Source: Delphinapterus leucas
Lineage: Eukaryota; Chordata; Mammalia; Artiodactyla; Monodontidae
Assembly: GCF_002288925.2 (NCBI RefSeq)
Contig: NW_022098050.1
Span: forward strand, 7,954,452-8,018,451
DNA length: 64,000 bases
Reading direction: 5' to 3'
Shown here piece after piece: positions 34,440 to 46,179 of this stretch (position 1 is its first letter; every line of letters starts with the position of its first letter). A program made the position numbers and the translations under genes. The notes under the pieces are model-generated. The model saw nothing but the letters and a program-made list of their open reading frames with translations, ran no database searches and was not told where the DNA came from.

Positions 34440-36060
34440 GAATTAGTGGAAAACTCATCTAAGAGATCATTTCATATCAGCACATACGCATCTACCTCAT
34501 TCTCTTAATGCTGTGAAATATTCCACCATGTGTTGTTTCCAGACTTTTTCTTTAAGAATTGATGCTGCAGTGGACGGGTTTAGGATATTTACGAGATTTT
34601 ATGTAGAGTAAATCTGGTGCTGGGGTGCTGGAATTGTTCAATCAAAGGATAAATGCATTTAAAATGTTGATAAACATTGTTAAACTGCCCTGCAATAAGT
34701 TACACACATGTATACTACACAAGCAATTGATGAGAATGACTAATTCCCAACACTTCAAAAGGTTGAGAAAAATCCAACGTTGGCAACCTGATAAATGAAA
34801 AAGTTGTTTTGTTGTTCTTTTCAATTTATGACTGAGATTAAATATCTTTTCATATGTTGATTGGTCATTTGTATTTCTTTTACCATCATATGCTTCTTTA
34901 TATTATTTGCTCATTTTTCAATAGAACAATTCATATTTTTCCTATTGTTAGAATTTATGTGTTAATGATGTAGGTCCTTTAGCTAGTATACATACAACTC
35001 CTCCCCAGTTTTTATTTGCCTTTATTTTTTTCACATTTAAGAATTTATTGTGACAAAATAATCAGAAATGCTAGCAAAGATTCATGCAGAAAGATAACAA
35101 TCTTGAAATAAATTAGATTAAAAATCAACCAACAGTTGAGTGGTATATTTCTGGCACATCTGCGCAGATAATGCTATGAAACCACTAAGACATTTACATT
35201 CTTGAAGATTCGACGGTAATTATTTGACTTTATTTTCCAGAGTATCAGTTTTTATGTGGTCAAGTTTATTAGTCTTTTAGTTCGTCTTGTGTGTGTGCGT
35301 GTGTGTGTGTGCGTGCGTGTGTGTGTGTGTGTGTGAGAGAGAGATGCTTAGAAAAGTATTCCCAAGATTATTTATATTTCATTCTAGTATTCTTTAAAAT
35401 TTTATGTGTACAAAATGTGATAGATCAGAAATGAATACTTTTCTAAGACATGACATAGGGAATCCAATTTTATGCTTTTGGAAATGGAGAGCCAAATAAA
35501 CTACCACTATCACTTGACCAATACAGTATTACCCCACAGACTTGAAGTGTCATTGTCATCAGCTATTAATACTCATATTTATTTAGGTCTATTTCTAGAC
35601 TCTTTATTCTGTTCTTTTGAGTTGTTTATTATTTTTGTGAGTTTTAATTATAGAACATTTATATTATGTTTTAACATTTGGTGAATCTTATCCTCTCTTT
35701 TTATTTCTCTTTATCCTTATTCTCTTGACTTATATCATGTGTTTATACTTCCAGACTATTAAGAGTTTCATTTTATAATACTGAAATTATAATTAGAATC
35801 ACATTGAATTTATAGATTAATTTTATTTCCATTCAAGAATGATGCGTGCCTTTCCATCTGCACAAATGTTTATTTAAAATCCTTCTGTAGTATTTCTAAA
35901 TTTTCTTTTTACAAATCTTACGCATTTTTTTGTTTGGCTTATTCTTGGGTAATATAATTGTTTTGTTGTATGTTGAATCTTTCCTTATATATTTTGCTTA
36001 TTATTTTGTAGGCAAGAATATTGCTATTTTTAATAATTAATTTTGCAACCATCTTCTGTT
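34440..36060 (-). mobile_element. Old LINE-1 (L1M) fragment, antisense
   Basis: The plus strand follows the complement of an old L1 from the 3' end into ORF2: gaattgatgctgcagtgg near 34556, tgaatatc-like ttttcatatgttgattggtc near 34847, and 35590-36050 further towards the reverse transcriptase. The order is continuous apart from the TG microsatellite at 35288 and an unassigned piece at about 35040-35215. Confidence 0.65.
35288..35345. repeat. (TG)n/(GA)n microsatellite
   Basis: An interrupted TG/CG-containing array followed by a short GA run, inside an old L1 fragment. Confidence 0.95.
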
Positions 36061-36452
36061 ATGCAGAAGTAAGAAGTACAAGAAACTAATGATTCAACAT
36101 ATGAAAATGGTCTGTAGAAACTAGATCATAAAGATAATTACTAGATATTAACAAGCCACTCTGTTTAAAACAGTGAATGAGCATTACCACATTGGATCAT
36201 AAAGACTATTTCCACCAGCATTCGTGTCCTTCAATGTGAGTATGGTGATGAGGTTAGGACGAACAAAACAAAACAAAAACATAAAATAGGAAAGGTTTTC
36301 TAGAAATGATCCAACCCTACCTCCCACCTATCAGAGGGATTTTGTCTGAAAAACTTCATCCTTAAAACAGCCAGCCATCCCATTTATACCTACAGGCTTC
36401 CCAGGTAAACCTCCCCAGTTTCTTCATCTATGCCCCATATGACAGCATTTTC
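36061..36452. other. No recognised feature
   Basis: Apparently unique sequence between L1 and SINE; no gene signal. Confidence 0.4.
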
Positions 36453-36470
36453 AGACCTTTCGAATTTTTT

Positions 36471-36812
36471 TTATAATTAATTTATTTTTATTATTTATTT
36501 ATTTTTGGCTGTGTTGGATCTTCGCTGCTGCGTGCGGGCTTTCTCTAGTTGCGGCGAGCGGGGGCTACCCTTTGTTGCGGCGCGCGGGCTTCTCATTGCA
36601 ATGGCTTCTCCTGTTGTGGAGCATGGGCCCCAGGCGCACAGGCTTCAGTAGTTGTGGCATGCAGGCTCAGTAGTTGTGGCTCGCAGGCTCTAGAGCGCAG
36701 GCTCAGCTTAGCTGCTCCGTAGCATGTGGGATCCTCCCGGACCAGGGCTCGAACCCGTGTCCCCTGCATTGGCAAGCGGATTCTTAACCACTGGACCACC
36801 AGGGAAGTCCTG
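36471..36812 (-). mobile_element. CHR-type SINE, long form, antisense
   Basis: A full-length long-form SINE on the minus strand, (TTTA)n-rich tail at the left and tRNA-Glu-like head ending near 36811. The duplication agacctttcg(a/g)attttttt is at 36453-36470 and 36813-36830. CpGs in the body are retained, suggesting moderate age. Confidence 0.94.
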
Positions 36813-36830
36813 AGACCTTTCGGATTTTTT

Positions 36831-38267
36831 TTTTTTACCACTTCCAGGGAATCCCAAATTCACTCCATCTGGTAGGGAAATTTTCCCAACATTACCTTTG
36901 TAGACACTAAAACAATAGCTTTTTTAGTATCCAGGGACTGCAAAAAACTTACATTTCCATACTAATTCAAATCTTAAGGCTCCAATAACCTCTCATTTTG
37001 TAGTGAATATTCATGAACATTTGCTCTGTGTTCAGTGTAATGCAATGAGATTTTAAAATTCATTTTTATTCTCCAGTGGGAAGCAGCTTCAGAAATTTAG
37101 GAACTAGTCCACCAGAGTGGACACGATTTTTGAGTAACAGTCCTAAATTGCCTGGACGTTTGTCATGTCTGAGTTGAAAAATACAAATGAATGTGTTGCT
37201 TGTTCCATAAATCTGGTACAGGAATACCTTATATTTGCATTGAGAAAAGCATCTTTTACTTTAAAAACAAAAGTCAGCACAGAATAAGACTAGATGCCTG
37301 CTCCAGGAGAAAACAAAGAAACAACAACAGCAAAAATAAAATCCCTCAGTCTACTATTCATATGTTCTTATTGGTAGTCAGATACTGAAAGTGAATAGAT
37401 GTGACTGCTCATCTTCAGAAAGATCAAAGAAAATAGCTATTCCTTTTGTGTAAATACCCATCTTTACATAAAATCTATGAAGTCACTAAAATATCATTAC
37501 CAGCCTTTCAGTACTTACTGCACAGTGATTATGCAACAAACCTTAAAATATGGGAAACCTTACATGCATTCCAAAGGAAACATAAGGTGATATACCTGAA
37601 TTGTTTCCTCTAAAAATGTGCCAGTCAAAATATACAAATTAATGTACTGTCATCTATACCTGGAGGAAAAACAAAATCTAAATTCAATATTGGTAAGGAA
37701 TGATGTTCAAACTAGTTTATAGGTAATGAACACATGGCAAAGAGGAGAGAAAATGCCCAAGTGCTCATTTTTTTATACTTGCAAATAATTTTCCTCACTA
37801 GTACAGCATAAACTGATCCAAATATAAAAATGACTCATCCTTTCTTGAATGGCAAAAATAGGTCCAATCTTTTCCATGTCATCATTAAATTAATCTGTAT
37901 ATTCACCTTTCTTCAGGATGCTTCCTTGTTTCTTTGTGTAACCACCAAGCTGACTGGACTACTAATTACAGACTCTGTGAACATTCCTGCTAAAACATTT
38001 GCCATTTTCACCTAAAACAGGATGTTAGAGCAAAGTATTTTAACTGTGTCATTTAGGTCCGCTTAATACAGATAACAATATTTTGGTTTTTTAACAGTTC
38101 TTTACAGTTTACCAATTATTTTCATTCACATTAAGAGGGAAGCATAGCAAGGAGAGTCTCCTATAAAGCATGGACATCACCAGTGTCAGTCATTTGAAGA
38201 AGACTGCAATAGTAGCCTTATAAAGAGAGCAGAACTGCCTCCTATTGCTTTTTCAGACTCTTTTGGG
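36831..38267. other. Mostly unique sequence, no feature recognised
   Basis: About 1.4 kb without a transposon I can name. Open frames are short and no splice-bounded exon is apparent. Confidence 0.4.
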
Positions 38268-38275
38268 CCTTAGAA

Positions 38276-38483
38276 CAGCGGTCCCCAACATTCTTGGTAC
38301 CAGGGACCAGTTTTGTGGAAGACAATTTTCCACAGACGGGGCAGGGTGCAGGGGGATGGTTCAGGCGGTAATGGGAGCGATGGGGAGCAATGGGAAACGG
38401 CAGATGAAGCTTCGCTTGCTCGCCCACCACTTAGCTCCTGCTGTGCGGTACTGGTCCGCAGCCCCGGGGGTTGGGGACCCCTG
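38276..38483. mobile_element. hAT-Charlie (MER1-like) non-autonomous DNA transposon
   Basis: A 208-bp element has near-perfect terminal inverted repeats: cagcggtccccaac at 38276-38289 against the complement of gttggggacccctg at 38470-38483 (one mismatch). It is flanked by an 8-bp duplication ccttaga(a/g) at 38268-38275 and 38484-38491, the length used by hAT transposases. It has no coding capacity and would have been moved by a Charlie-type transposase supplied elsewhere. Open frames across it on both strands are incidental. Confidence 0.93.
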
Positions 38484-38654
38484 CCTTAGAGGATGCTCCA
38501 AAGCAGAAGGAAAAAGATGGCACCTGACACGTTAAGTAACTTGCCCAAGTAGGGGAAGCAAAGATTAAGATAAATAAGCCTCACTGTATAAGCAATTTGC
38601 CCATTGTATGTTTCTCCCAGGGATTACTTTGCTCTCTCTAGATCTGAATGAAGT

Positions 38655-38890
38655 CTTGGATCAGGATAGAGTAGTACTTACAAAGACAGACCTTGAAGTC
38701 ACACTGACTGGGCTGGGATCCTGGCTTGGCACTTTGTAGCTGGGTAAACTTATGCAAGTCACTTCACCATTCTGGGCCTCAGTTCCTCCATAATTACAGT
38801 ACCTACTCCACAGGTTTTGGTGAGGATTCAATAAGTTAATCTGCATAAAGTGCTTATATAGTATCTACCATGTGCCTGGCATTGTTGTAC
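38655..38890 (+). mobile_element. MIR, nearly complete
   Basis: The whole sense MIR order can be followed: gaccttgaagtcacactgac, tggcttggcactttgtagctg, aacttatgcaagtcacttc, tctgggcctcagttcctcc, then gaggattcaataagttaat and the gtgcctggca block at 38872. The core region is well conserved. Confidence 0.9.
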
Positions 38891-39540
38891 GTGTAATTAA
38901 ATGTTTCCTCTTAATCTCAAGTGTGATTTGCACCATTTTGGGAAGATGTATGAGTTCACTTTGGGGTGAATAACACCTCCTTATGTCAGCACATTTGCAA
39001 TAGGAGTTAGTGAGACCTCAATGGGAAGATGAATATTATTAGAGGGAAATGTTGGTGCTATAAAGTTTGTCTTTTCCTTTATAGGTGAGATTCTCTCTCC
39101 ATTGCTAAAATTAGAAGTACAGGGCTTTAATTATATTAGGGAGACACTGGATTTCCCTATAAGCTCTTAATTTAGTTAATATGTATCAAGTATCTGTTAT
39201 GTGATGGACAGTATGCCATGTGCTAGAGATACATACATTATGCTAATTGTGTACATTTAATAATGTTGCAACCTTCTACAAGGCAGGATCTGTTTTATTC
39301 TTTTTTGTATGCTGCACGATGCTTTACTCATAAAAGGAGAATAATAAATATCTTGAAAGTTTAACACATCATTTAAGTAGAAATTGACAAATGTATGAGC
39401 ATTTTGTTTATAAAGCATTAATTATTCATACTGACATTCTAGAAATATATGTGCCTGCAACTCAATTGGAAAAATAAGATGACTGAATAAATCCAGCTCT
39501 TCAAAGATGTCAAGAGTCTGTTTAGCTGACAAATATGAAG
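38891..39540. other. No recognised feature
   Basis: AT-rich; a stretch near 39180-39230 (tatcaagtatctgttatg) hints at a very old repeat but cannot be named. Confidence 0.35.
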
Positions 39541-40520
39541 CTCTGCCAGACCTCTATATTTTGGCAAACCTACCCCCCCACCCCCCTGCACTACCAACTG
39601 ACACCCACCTGCAGGCTTAGATCAATTCTTACATGAGTTTGGAACTGGTTGAGTTGCTCTAGTCCCACATCCAACGGAGTTCACTATCAGGCAAAATTCA
39701 ATAACCACAGATTCCTGCAGTGTCCCCTTGGTCCATGAGCTATAACTCTCGGCCCTGTCTTCCAGTTTAGAGAATGGCGTCCTTCACTGGTTTCTTTCCA
39801 GCAATCTCTTGAGCCTGAGATCCTGCTTTATGCTTGCAGTTTCCCTTTTCCAGGCAGGGGAAAATTGAATTTTAACACAGAAACTTCTGGCCCCGGTTTC
39901 TAATGGTCAACTTGCCTCTCTGCCTGATCGTACAAGAACTGCCAAGACTCTTTGACATGCTGTTCTCCCTACTTGTCGTTGAACCACTCATTCTCACCAC
40001 AGCCTTCCGCTCAGGCTCCAACACCTTACACCCACCACGACCAACCACGTGTTGGAAACAGAGATCACCATTGCCCTTGAACATCATAGTTGCCACCAGG
40101 TCTGAGCCTGTGCTGTCAATTCCAGCCCCTGCCTAGAGTAACAGTTTTGATGAATAGCCCACAATGCCTCCAGGAAATACCAACATATGACAACATACAT
40201 GATTTTTCCTTCGTAAATGGATATCACCGTGTCTTGCAAGAATTTTTAATTTCCTTAGGCGAAAACAATGCAAAGCAAATATTTACCGATGCACAGTGAA
40301 AAATGATGGATAAATGCGTTAGCATGCCCATCCTCTGGGAGCATGAATTCTGAAGCATGTTCCATACAGTTTCTCAGAGGGCTCCCCAGTAAGTCTGAAG
40401 CTCTAGTTGCTCACAAATATGATTTCCTCAATAATGCACTCTTATTTTGTGCTTCTAGGGATCAACTCCCAAATAAACTGTCTGTACCCAAGTCCTTGTC
40501 TCAGAATCTGTTTAAACTAA
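39541..40520 (+). other. Possible LTR-like 3' end, otherwise unassigned
   Basis: The end near 40460-40520 (aataaactgtctgtaccc, tccttgtctcagaatctg, aactaagaca) resembles the 3' end of an old LTR in sense orientation, with AATAAA at about 40474. The remainder, including C-rich tract 39572-39587, is unassigned, and open frames on both strands at 39872-40136 have no gene-like support. Confidence 0.35.
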
Positions 40521-40907
40521 GACACCTCTCAAATTATGTCAAACCCAAATTATCTTGTTTCCTTTCAGTTAAGGTAACATATCTGAAGGTACCTTCCTAA
40601 TGACAAAGTTTCTTGGCATAGCACAAACAAATCCTCTTTCAGGATGACTGGAATGCTCACATTTCAATACATTTCACACCAGCCATATTCTTTAATACAA
40701 ATAGGAAAAATGGACTGCTTTTTTTCATCTTTAAGAAAAAATGAATTTATTGAAAGAGTACCAAGAGATTATATAATTGATAAGAATTTTGGAGAATTGG
40801 GCTCAGCCAATACACAGGAACTCAAAGATGCTGTCATAGAAATGTTCTACTTAGATTTTCACCACTGGTGCCAGTGGTACTGGACAGGCATCATCGTACT
40901 GATGCAA
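40521..40907. other. No recognised feature
   Basis: An open frame spans 40644-40973, but it runs into an LTR and lacks any recognisable domain; I treat it as chance. Confidence 0.35.
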
Positions 40908-41339
40908 TGTCACAGGTTGGGTTCACCAGAGGAATTCACCGAGGTGGAGTTTGGGGTAAAAGATGTTTATTAGGAGTTGAAAACTGTGAAGAGAAGGGAA
41001 AGAAAGCAGGGCTGGGCAGGGCAAGAATTGTGATACAGAGCCAGCAAAGCCTCTGCCAACCCGGCAGGGAGCTCAGGAGCAGGTTATGTCCATAAGATGG
41101 TCCTGCATTAGGCTGAAATGGCTGTCTTTATATAATCACTTTGCTCAGTCACCAGATGCAGACTGCCCAGGAAAGGGCGTGACCCTCACCAAGGTGGCTT
41201 TCTGCAGCTACAATAGATCCTAAAGTTGCTGACAGTTGGAGGCTAGCTGCTGACCACACTCCCTACAGCTGGGTAGCAAGTCTTTTCTCAAATGGGGAAT
41301 CCAAGTAGCTTATCTCTATGTATATCACATGGACTCTTA
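40908..41339 (-). mobile_element. Solo LTR-like repeat, family A (copy 2), antisense
   Basis: A 432-bp segment begins TG and ends CA, with an antisense AATAAA-type signal near 40963-40970 (gtttatta). It shares blocks with 3049-3545 and the block aatagatcctaaag (41212) with copy 1 at about 10700. No retroviral internal part is adjacent. The flanking duplication is not clear. Confidence 0.55.
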
Positions 41340-41637
41340 TTTGGCCAACCCCCCAATATAATTTAAAACTGGCCTGTACCAGTGTATCACCCTTCAGGAT
41401 TCACAGTCTTAGGTGAGAACAGTTGATTGGCCATGCTTCTATAATGGACACACAGTAGATAGGGAAGAGAACTCCTTTCCCTTCCTAGGTTTCAATAGTG
41501 GGAGCTGGGCTCCTATCCACCTATCTCTTTTGGATTCATCCTAAATAGGAAGAGAGTTCAGAACTGAGGCCATCAAAATTACAGCAGCCTGCTTTAGTCC
41601 CCACTTTTGGCTATCCAATATCTCTATCCGTATACAC

Positions 41638-41724
41638 CTTTTCCCTCCCTCCTTCCTTCCTCCTTCTTTCCTTTCTTCCTCCCTTCCTCCCTCCTTCCCT
41701 TCCTCCCCTCCTTCCTTTCTTCCC
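41638..41724. repeat. (CCTT)n polypyrimidine tract
   Basis: Nearly pure C/T over about 87 bp, made of CCTT/CCCT units. Such mirror-like tracts can form triplex DNA. Confidence 0.95.
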
Positions 41725-42039
41725 ATTTTTTACTGTCAAGGAAAAAAATTCCTCACCTAACACAAGGTATCCCTCTCTTTTCCAGCTGACAGTGCCTCCA
41801 CTTCAGTTACTGCTTCCAACTCCTCACCCAGATCTTTAATGATATGCGTGTTTTGGTATTCTTCAACTATAAACTAAATTCCAAAATTAACTACCAACAA
41901 ACACTCTATAACAGAGAAGAAGGTGAGTATAAAAGCGAATTTAGTTAAAACATTTAAATTTATACAACAGGGAAAGAAAGATGAGTAAGTGCTATAATCC
42001 TTTCTTTTGCAAGTCATCATGAGGTCATCGTTGATATTT

Positions 42040-42760
42040 ATGACTTATTTGCTCCACTGTTTTTGGTGTCCTTTGTCTTCAGCCACTCTAGCTACTCTTT
42101 CCCAATGGGTGATCATATTCAAGCCCATGGTCTCAAATAACACTAAGTATCAACACTGCTAAATTTCAGTCTCCAACCTAAGCCTCTCTTTTTCCCTTGG
42201 CTCATATTTGTATTTCCTTGCTAGAGAACATCACCCGAAGGCTCTACATTCACCAGACACCTAAAACTCAGCTTGCCCCAAGTTAGTCATTCCCTTCTCC
42301 AAGCCGCAAGCAAAACATATTCTTCCAGTATTCTCTGACCAAGACATTTGACCTTGAAGTCTTCCTGACACTCCCTGTCTACCAATTCTCCACTTAAATA
42401 TCCTACTGGTGACAGATTTGTAAATTCTACTTTTTAGGTATTTTCCCAGCATCCCCTACCCTTTATCGTCCCCTCCACAATTCTTTTAGATCAGCTCTCC
42501 ACCTTTCTCAGTAGAGCAGTTATAATAGCTTTGGAAGGAATTCTTCTGCTCAGTAATCAATCTCTTTTAGTATATTCTCAACTTCTCTGTCAGGGTAACT
42601 TTGTAAAATGGAAACTAGCATGCTTCCAGGGGCTCCCCATTGCCCTCAGGATTAGGTCCAAGGTCTCCTTCTCTTCTGATTCCTACTACATGCTTAGGAG
42701 TCCCACAGAACTTTGACACCCTCATTCTTCTCTCTTATAAGGAGTTAGGGACTTCTTGGT
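42040..42760 (+). mobile_element. L2 (LINE-2) fragment
   Basis: The best block, at about 42600-42665, reads aactttgtaaaatggaaac followed by ggggctccccattgccctc and aggattaggtccaagg, typical of the L2 ORF2 C-terminal region. Upstream, 42100-42470 follows the L2 order (gtctcaaataacac, ccacttaaatatcctac). It is interrupted near 43000 by a SINE and may continue weakly to about 43300. Confidence 0.75.
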
Positions 42761-43000
42761 GTTGTACAACTGGAGCAGGAGAGGATGTGGGGCGGAGGGA
42801 GGCAGTTATCATAGAATATAATGTGAATGGTACCCCTTGGAGTATAACATTGTACTCTATGGGAATGGTGCCCCTGAGCTTATGCAAGGGCAAAAAAATG
42901 GGTTTTACCTCCATGATTCCCACTGCTTTTAATTCCTGAAATTATCCTCATTCTATACTCCCATTTTAGGCTGAGTCTCCCTTCTCTTGAAGTTGTCTGT

Positions 43001-43144
43001 TGTTTTTTTGTTTTTGTTTGGTTTGCTTTGGTTTTAGCCACGCCATGCAGCATGCAGGATCTTAGTTCCGCAACCAGGGATCGAACCTGTGCCCCCTGCA
43101 TTGACAGCGTGGAGTCTTAACCACTGGACTGCCAGGGAAGTCCC
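43001..43144 (-). mobile_element. Short tRNA-Glu SINE (head-only type), antisense
   Basis: A 144-bp minus-strand SINE with T/G-rich tail at the left and tRNA-like head ending near 43140. It is flanked by a perfect 13-bp duplication tgaagttgtctgt at 42988-43000 and 43145-43157. Confidence 0.93.
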
Positions 43145-43157
43145 TGAAGTTGTCTGT

Positions 43158-44825
43158 CTTTATTCTGCTTTCCCTAGTCTAATTAGCCTGGTTCAAGCTA
43201 ATATTTTTCCTCCTCAAGATATTTACCTCTACATTTTTCATAACTTATTACACTGTTTTGCAAATATCTTAAAACTCTCAAAGCCACAACTTCTCTAGTA
43301 ACTTTTTAATTTGTCGGAATCATGGTAATTCTGGGTGCTTTTTTCTAAAACCTGCATGCCTTCGTTTTATTGACATCTAGCTAGTACTGGAGTTTGCATC
43401 AGTAAATGAAATGTTTTTTAACACAAAATAGAGCATGAAATGTGTCCTATGAATTATTTATCGGATATACAACATGCGTCCAAGAATAGCTTATATTATC
43501 CACAGTTTCAGTAAATGTAGTAACCAAAAGACAGAGTATTTTTAAAAGGGCTAAATTCAAAGTACCAGAGACTTGCCTTTATATTTGATGAGCTAGAAGT
43601 CAAGGCAGGGCAGGACCAAACCACAGTTTTGGGTTCCTGAGCCACCTCTGAAGTGGATTAATCAATTGTGCTCTACGCATAACGGTACAACAGGGAACTC
43701 AAGGAGTAAACACACAAACACACACATGCACGCACAGCACACATGGATGCACACACAAGTGTCTGCATATACATGTAACTCTTTTTAAAGGAGAGCTTTG
43801 GTCTGCTTCCCAAGTAAGAGTGCAAGGCTCAGAGATACAGTTTTCTTCCCCCCACACGACTCTATTTTCACATGATTTCTACATGACATTTCCTATTTCT
43901 CCATTTTTGTGGCCTTACCAACTACTATTGACCTTGAAACAAGCTCCAAGGTGGCTCAGAGGGAAACAAGAAGAAATGGATCCTGAGTTGAGAATGATCC
44001 CTGGTCTTTCCCTCCAGTCCTACTAGTTCCTGGTACCTAATTATTTATGCCTTTGCTCTCCCCAGGCTCTCTCAGGATACTGGCCTTTCCAGCTTCTCTC
44101 TCCCAGAGAATATCTGTGCTTCAGATTACTTTACCTGGGAAAGTAGAAAGCAGCTTCTACTTTCCCCTGGTTGAATTTAATTTTATTTCCTGCCCTGACT
44201 TTAACCTTCCTAAGTCCAAAAGAATGATTTCTCAGTCCTTGCTGGTCAAGGCAACACCTCCCAATTTAGTATCTTCTGTGCATTTAAATATCTCTCTGTT
44301 TACACGGCAAGATATGTCTTCAATTCAGTAAGCTGCTGTTCGTCATTCCCTTTTTGTTAGCTTTTTCTCCCTGCCCTTTACATTCATTTTAGTCTGTATA
44401 ACAGGATTTAATTAACTCTTCAAGGGCTATTTCTCGATGCAGTATCCATAACTGTGATTAGCAGGGAGTTGGACTGCGATGGCACTTGTCAAAGTTACAG
44501 ACTCACAGCTAATTCTGCTTCACTTTGACAGTTTTGCACACCACTGATGGATAATAAGATTGCTTATGCAAAAACCTTGGAATTCTAGAACAGTAAATGG
44601 AAAATCTTGATGAAAGAAAGAACACAATGCAAGTTAAACCACAATATCTAATTGGCCTCATAACCTCAAAAGAAATGTAGTACAAAATATCACTCCCACG
44701 TTATACTAGAAAGAAATTAAACAACAGTAAACAAAAACAATAACAGTAATGATAATAAAACATAGGGCACATTAAGTTAACATTTATCTCAGCATAGCCT
44801 GCTGGTGATTATTTTAGTGTCTTTT
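43158..44825. other. Mostly unassigned; CA-rich patch
   Basis: No gene or named transposon is seen. An imperfect CA/CACACA-rich patch lies at about 43711-43760. Open frames at 43820-44331 are not supported. Confidence 0.4.
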
Positions 44826-45515
44826 TTTTAACTTTTTATTGAAGTACAATTTGCGTATAGAAAAAGCACACATAAACATGCTGCTCAATGAATATCCCAA
44901 ACTAAATCTGCCCATGTAATTAGCACCAAGATCAAGAAACAGAACTAACCAGTACACCGGAAGCTCCCCACTCATGATCTCTTCCATTCACTCTCCTACC
45001 TAAGGGAAACCACTATGCTGACTTCTAATAATAAGATTAGTTTTACCTGTCTTGGGATTTTATACAAATGCAATCATACAGCATATATTTTACATCTGAT
45101 TTCTTTCATGTAACATTATGTTTGTGAAATTCATCCATGCTGTTACACGAAGTTGTAAATTTTTCATTCTTATGACTGCACAGAATTCAATTCAATTGAC
45201 TGACTATACCACAATTTATTCATTCATTACACTATTGATGGGCATATGTGTAGTTTCCATTGTTTGACTATTCGTAATAGTGTTGTTATGAGAATCCTGG
45301 AATGGGTCTTTGGTAAACGTATGTGTGCATCTCTGTTGGGTATACAGCTAGGAGTTGAATTGCTGGCTTGTAGGGTATAAGTATACTTCGATTTACTAGA
45401 TACAGCCAAACAGTATTTCCAAGTGATAGTACCAATTTATTCTCCCACCAACAATGTAGTGTCTTATTTATATATCTTTTAAATATCCTCCTCACCCTGC
45501 CAATGTTTTTTGAAA
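44826..45515 (-). mobile_element. Old LINE-1 (L1MB/L1MC-type) 3' end, antisense
   Basis: The plus strand begins with the poly(T) at 44822-44830 and the complement of the 3'UTR (tttttattgaagtacaattt), continues with blocks at 45053-45085, 45100-45150 and 45240-45300, and reaches the ORF2 C-terminal region near 45420-45510. The order is intact, so one 5'-truncated insertion. Confidence 0.9.
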
Positions 45516-46179
45516 AAGAAAGCATGCCATTCAGTCCTGTTCTTTAACCAGTGGATCCAATGACAGTTATAAAATATCAGCTGGAAATATTCTCTCTGTT
45601 TATATAATTCTCTTCTGCTGCTCAAGGGAATGTGATCTGTTCTTTAGATCACAAAGCAACATGTGACAGCACCTCTCATGCAATAGGTACTTAGAAACAT
45701 TTGTTGAATCAATTAAGTCAGAAGAGAAGAATCAAGAGGACTATTCATTTTATGACTCACCTGTTAAAATTTATTTAAATATACAGGTAAATCTAATAAA
45801 AATGAACATAGGAAGAAATAATTTATACACATTTGTGTGCTTTTTTTAAGAGCCAATCAATCATTTGTGGGGAAGGAGGTTGTAATGCTGGAATGAACTT
45901 GTTAATACAGTCAGAGGAGAAAAAGATTCAGACTAAAAATGACTCACTTGATGTTGATATCATTAAAGACAATAAGATAATAATGTTACAAGTAATTTTT
46001 AAAAGATGACCAGTGGGTGAATACGAATCTCTGTAAGACAGGTCTGTGCCATACTCAATTTTTTTAGCCTTTATAGTGTTTAGCATAAGTAGTAGATACA
46101 ATGTGATGATTTGTGAAATAAATGACTGAAAAATAAAACAAAACAAACAAGCAGGAAACTCTCAGTAGTCCATTGCATC
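45516..46179. other. Mostly unassigned; short L2-like end
   Basis: 45640-45720 resembles an L2 3' end (cagcacctctcatgc, aataggtacttag, atttgttgaatcaa). The rest is not assigned. Confidence 0.4.

Noticed and set aside
40644..40973. 109-codon open frame that might be an exon
   Set aside because: It extends into an LTR, has no domain I recognise, and no plausible splice context was seen.
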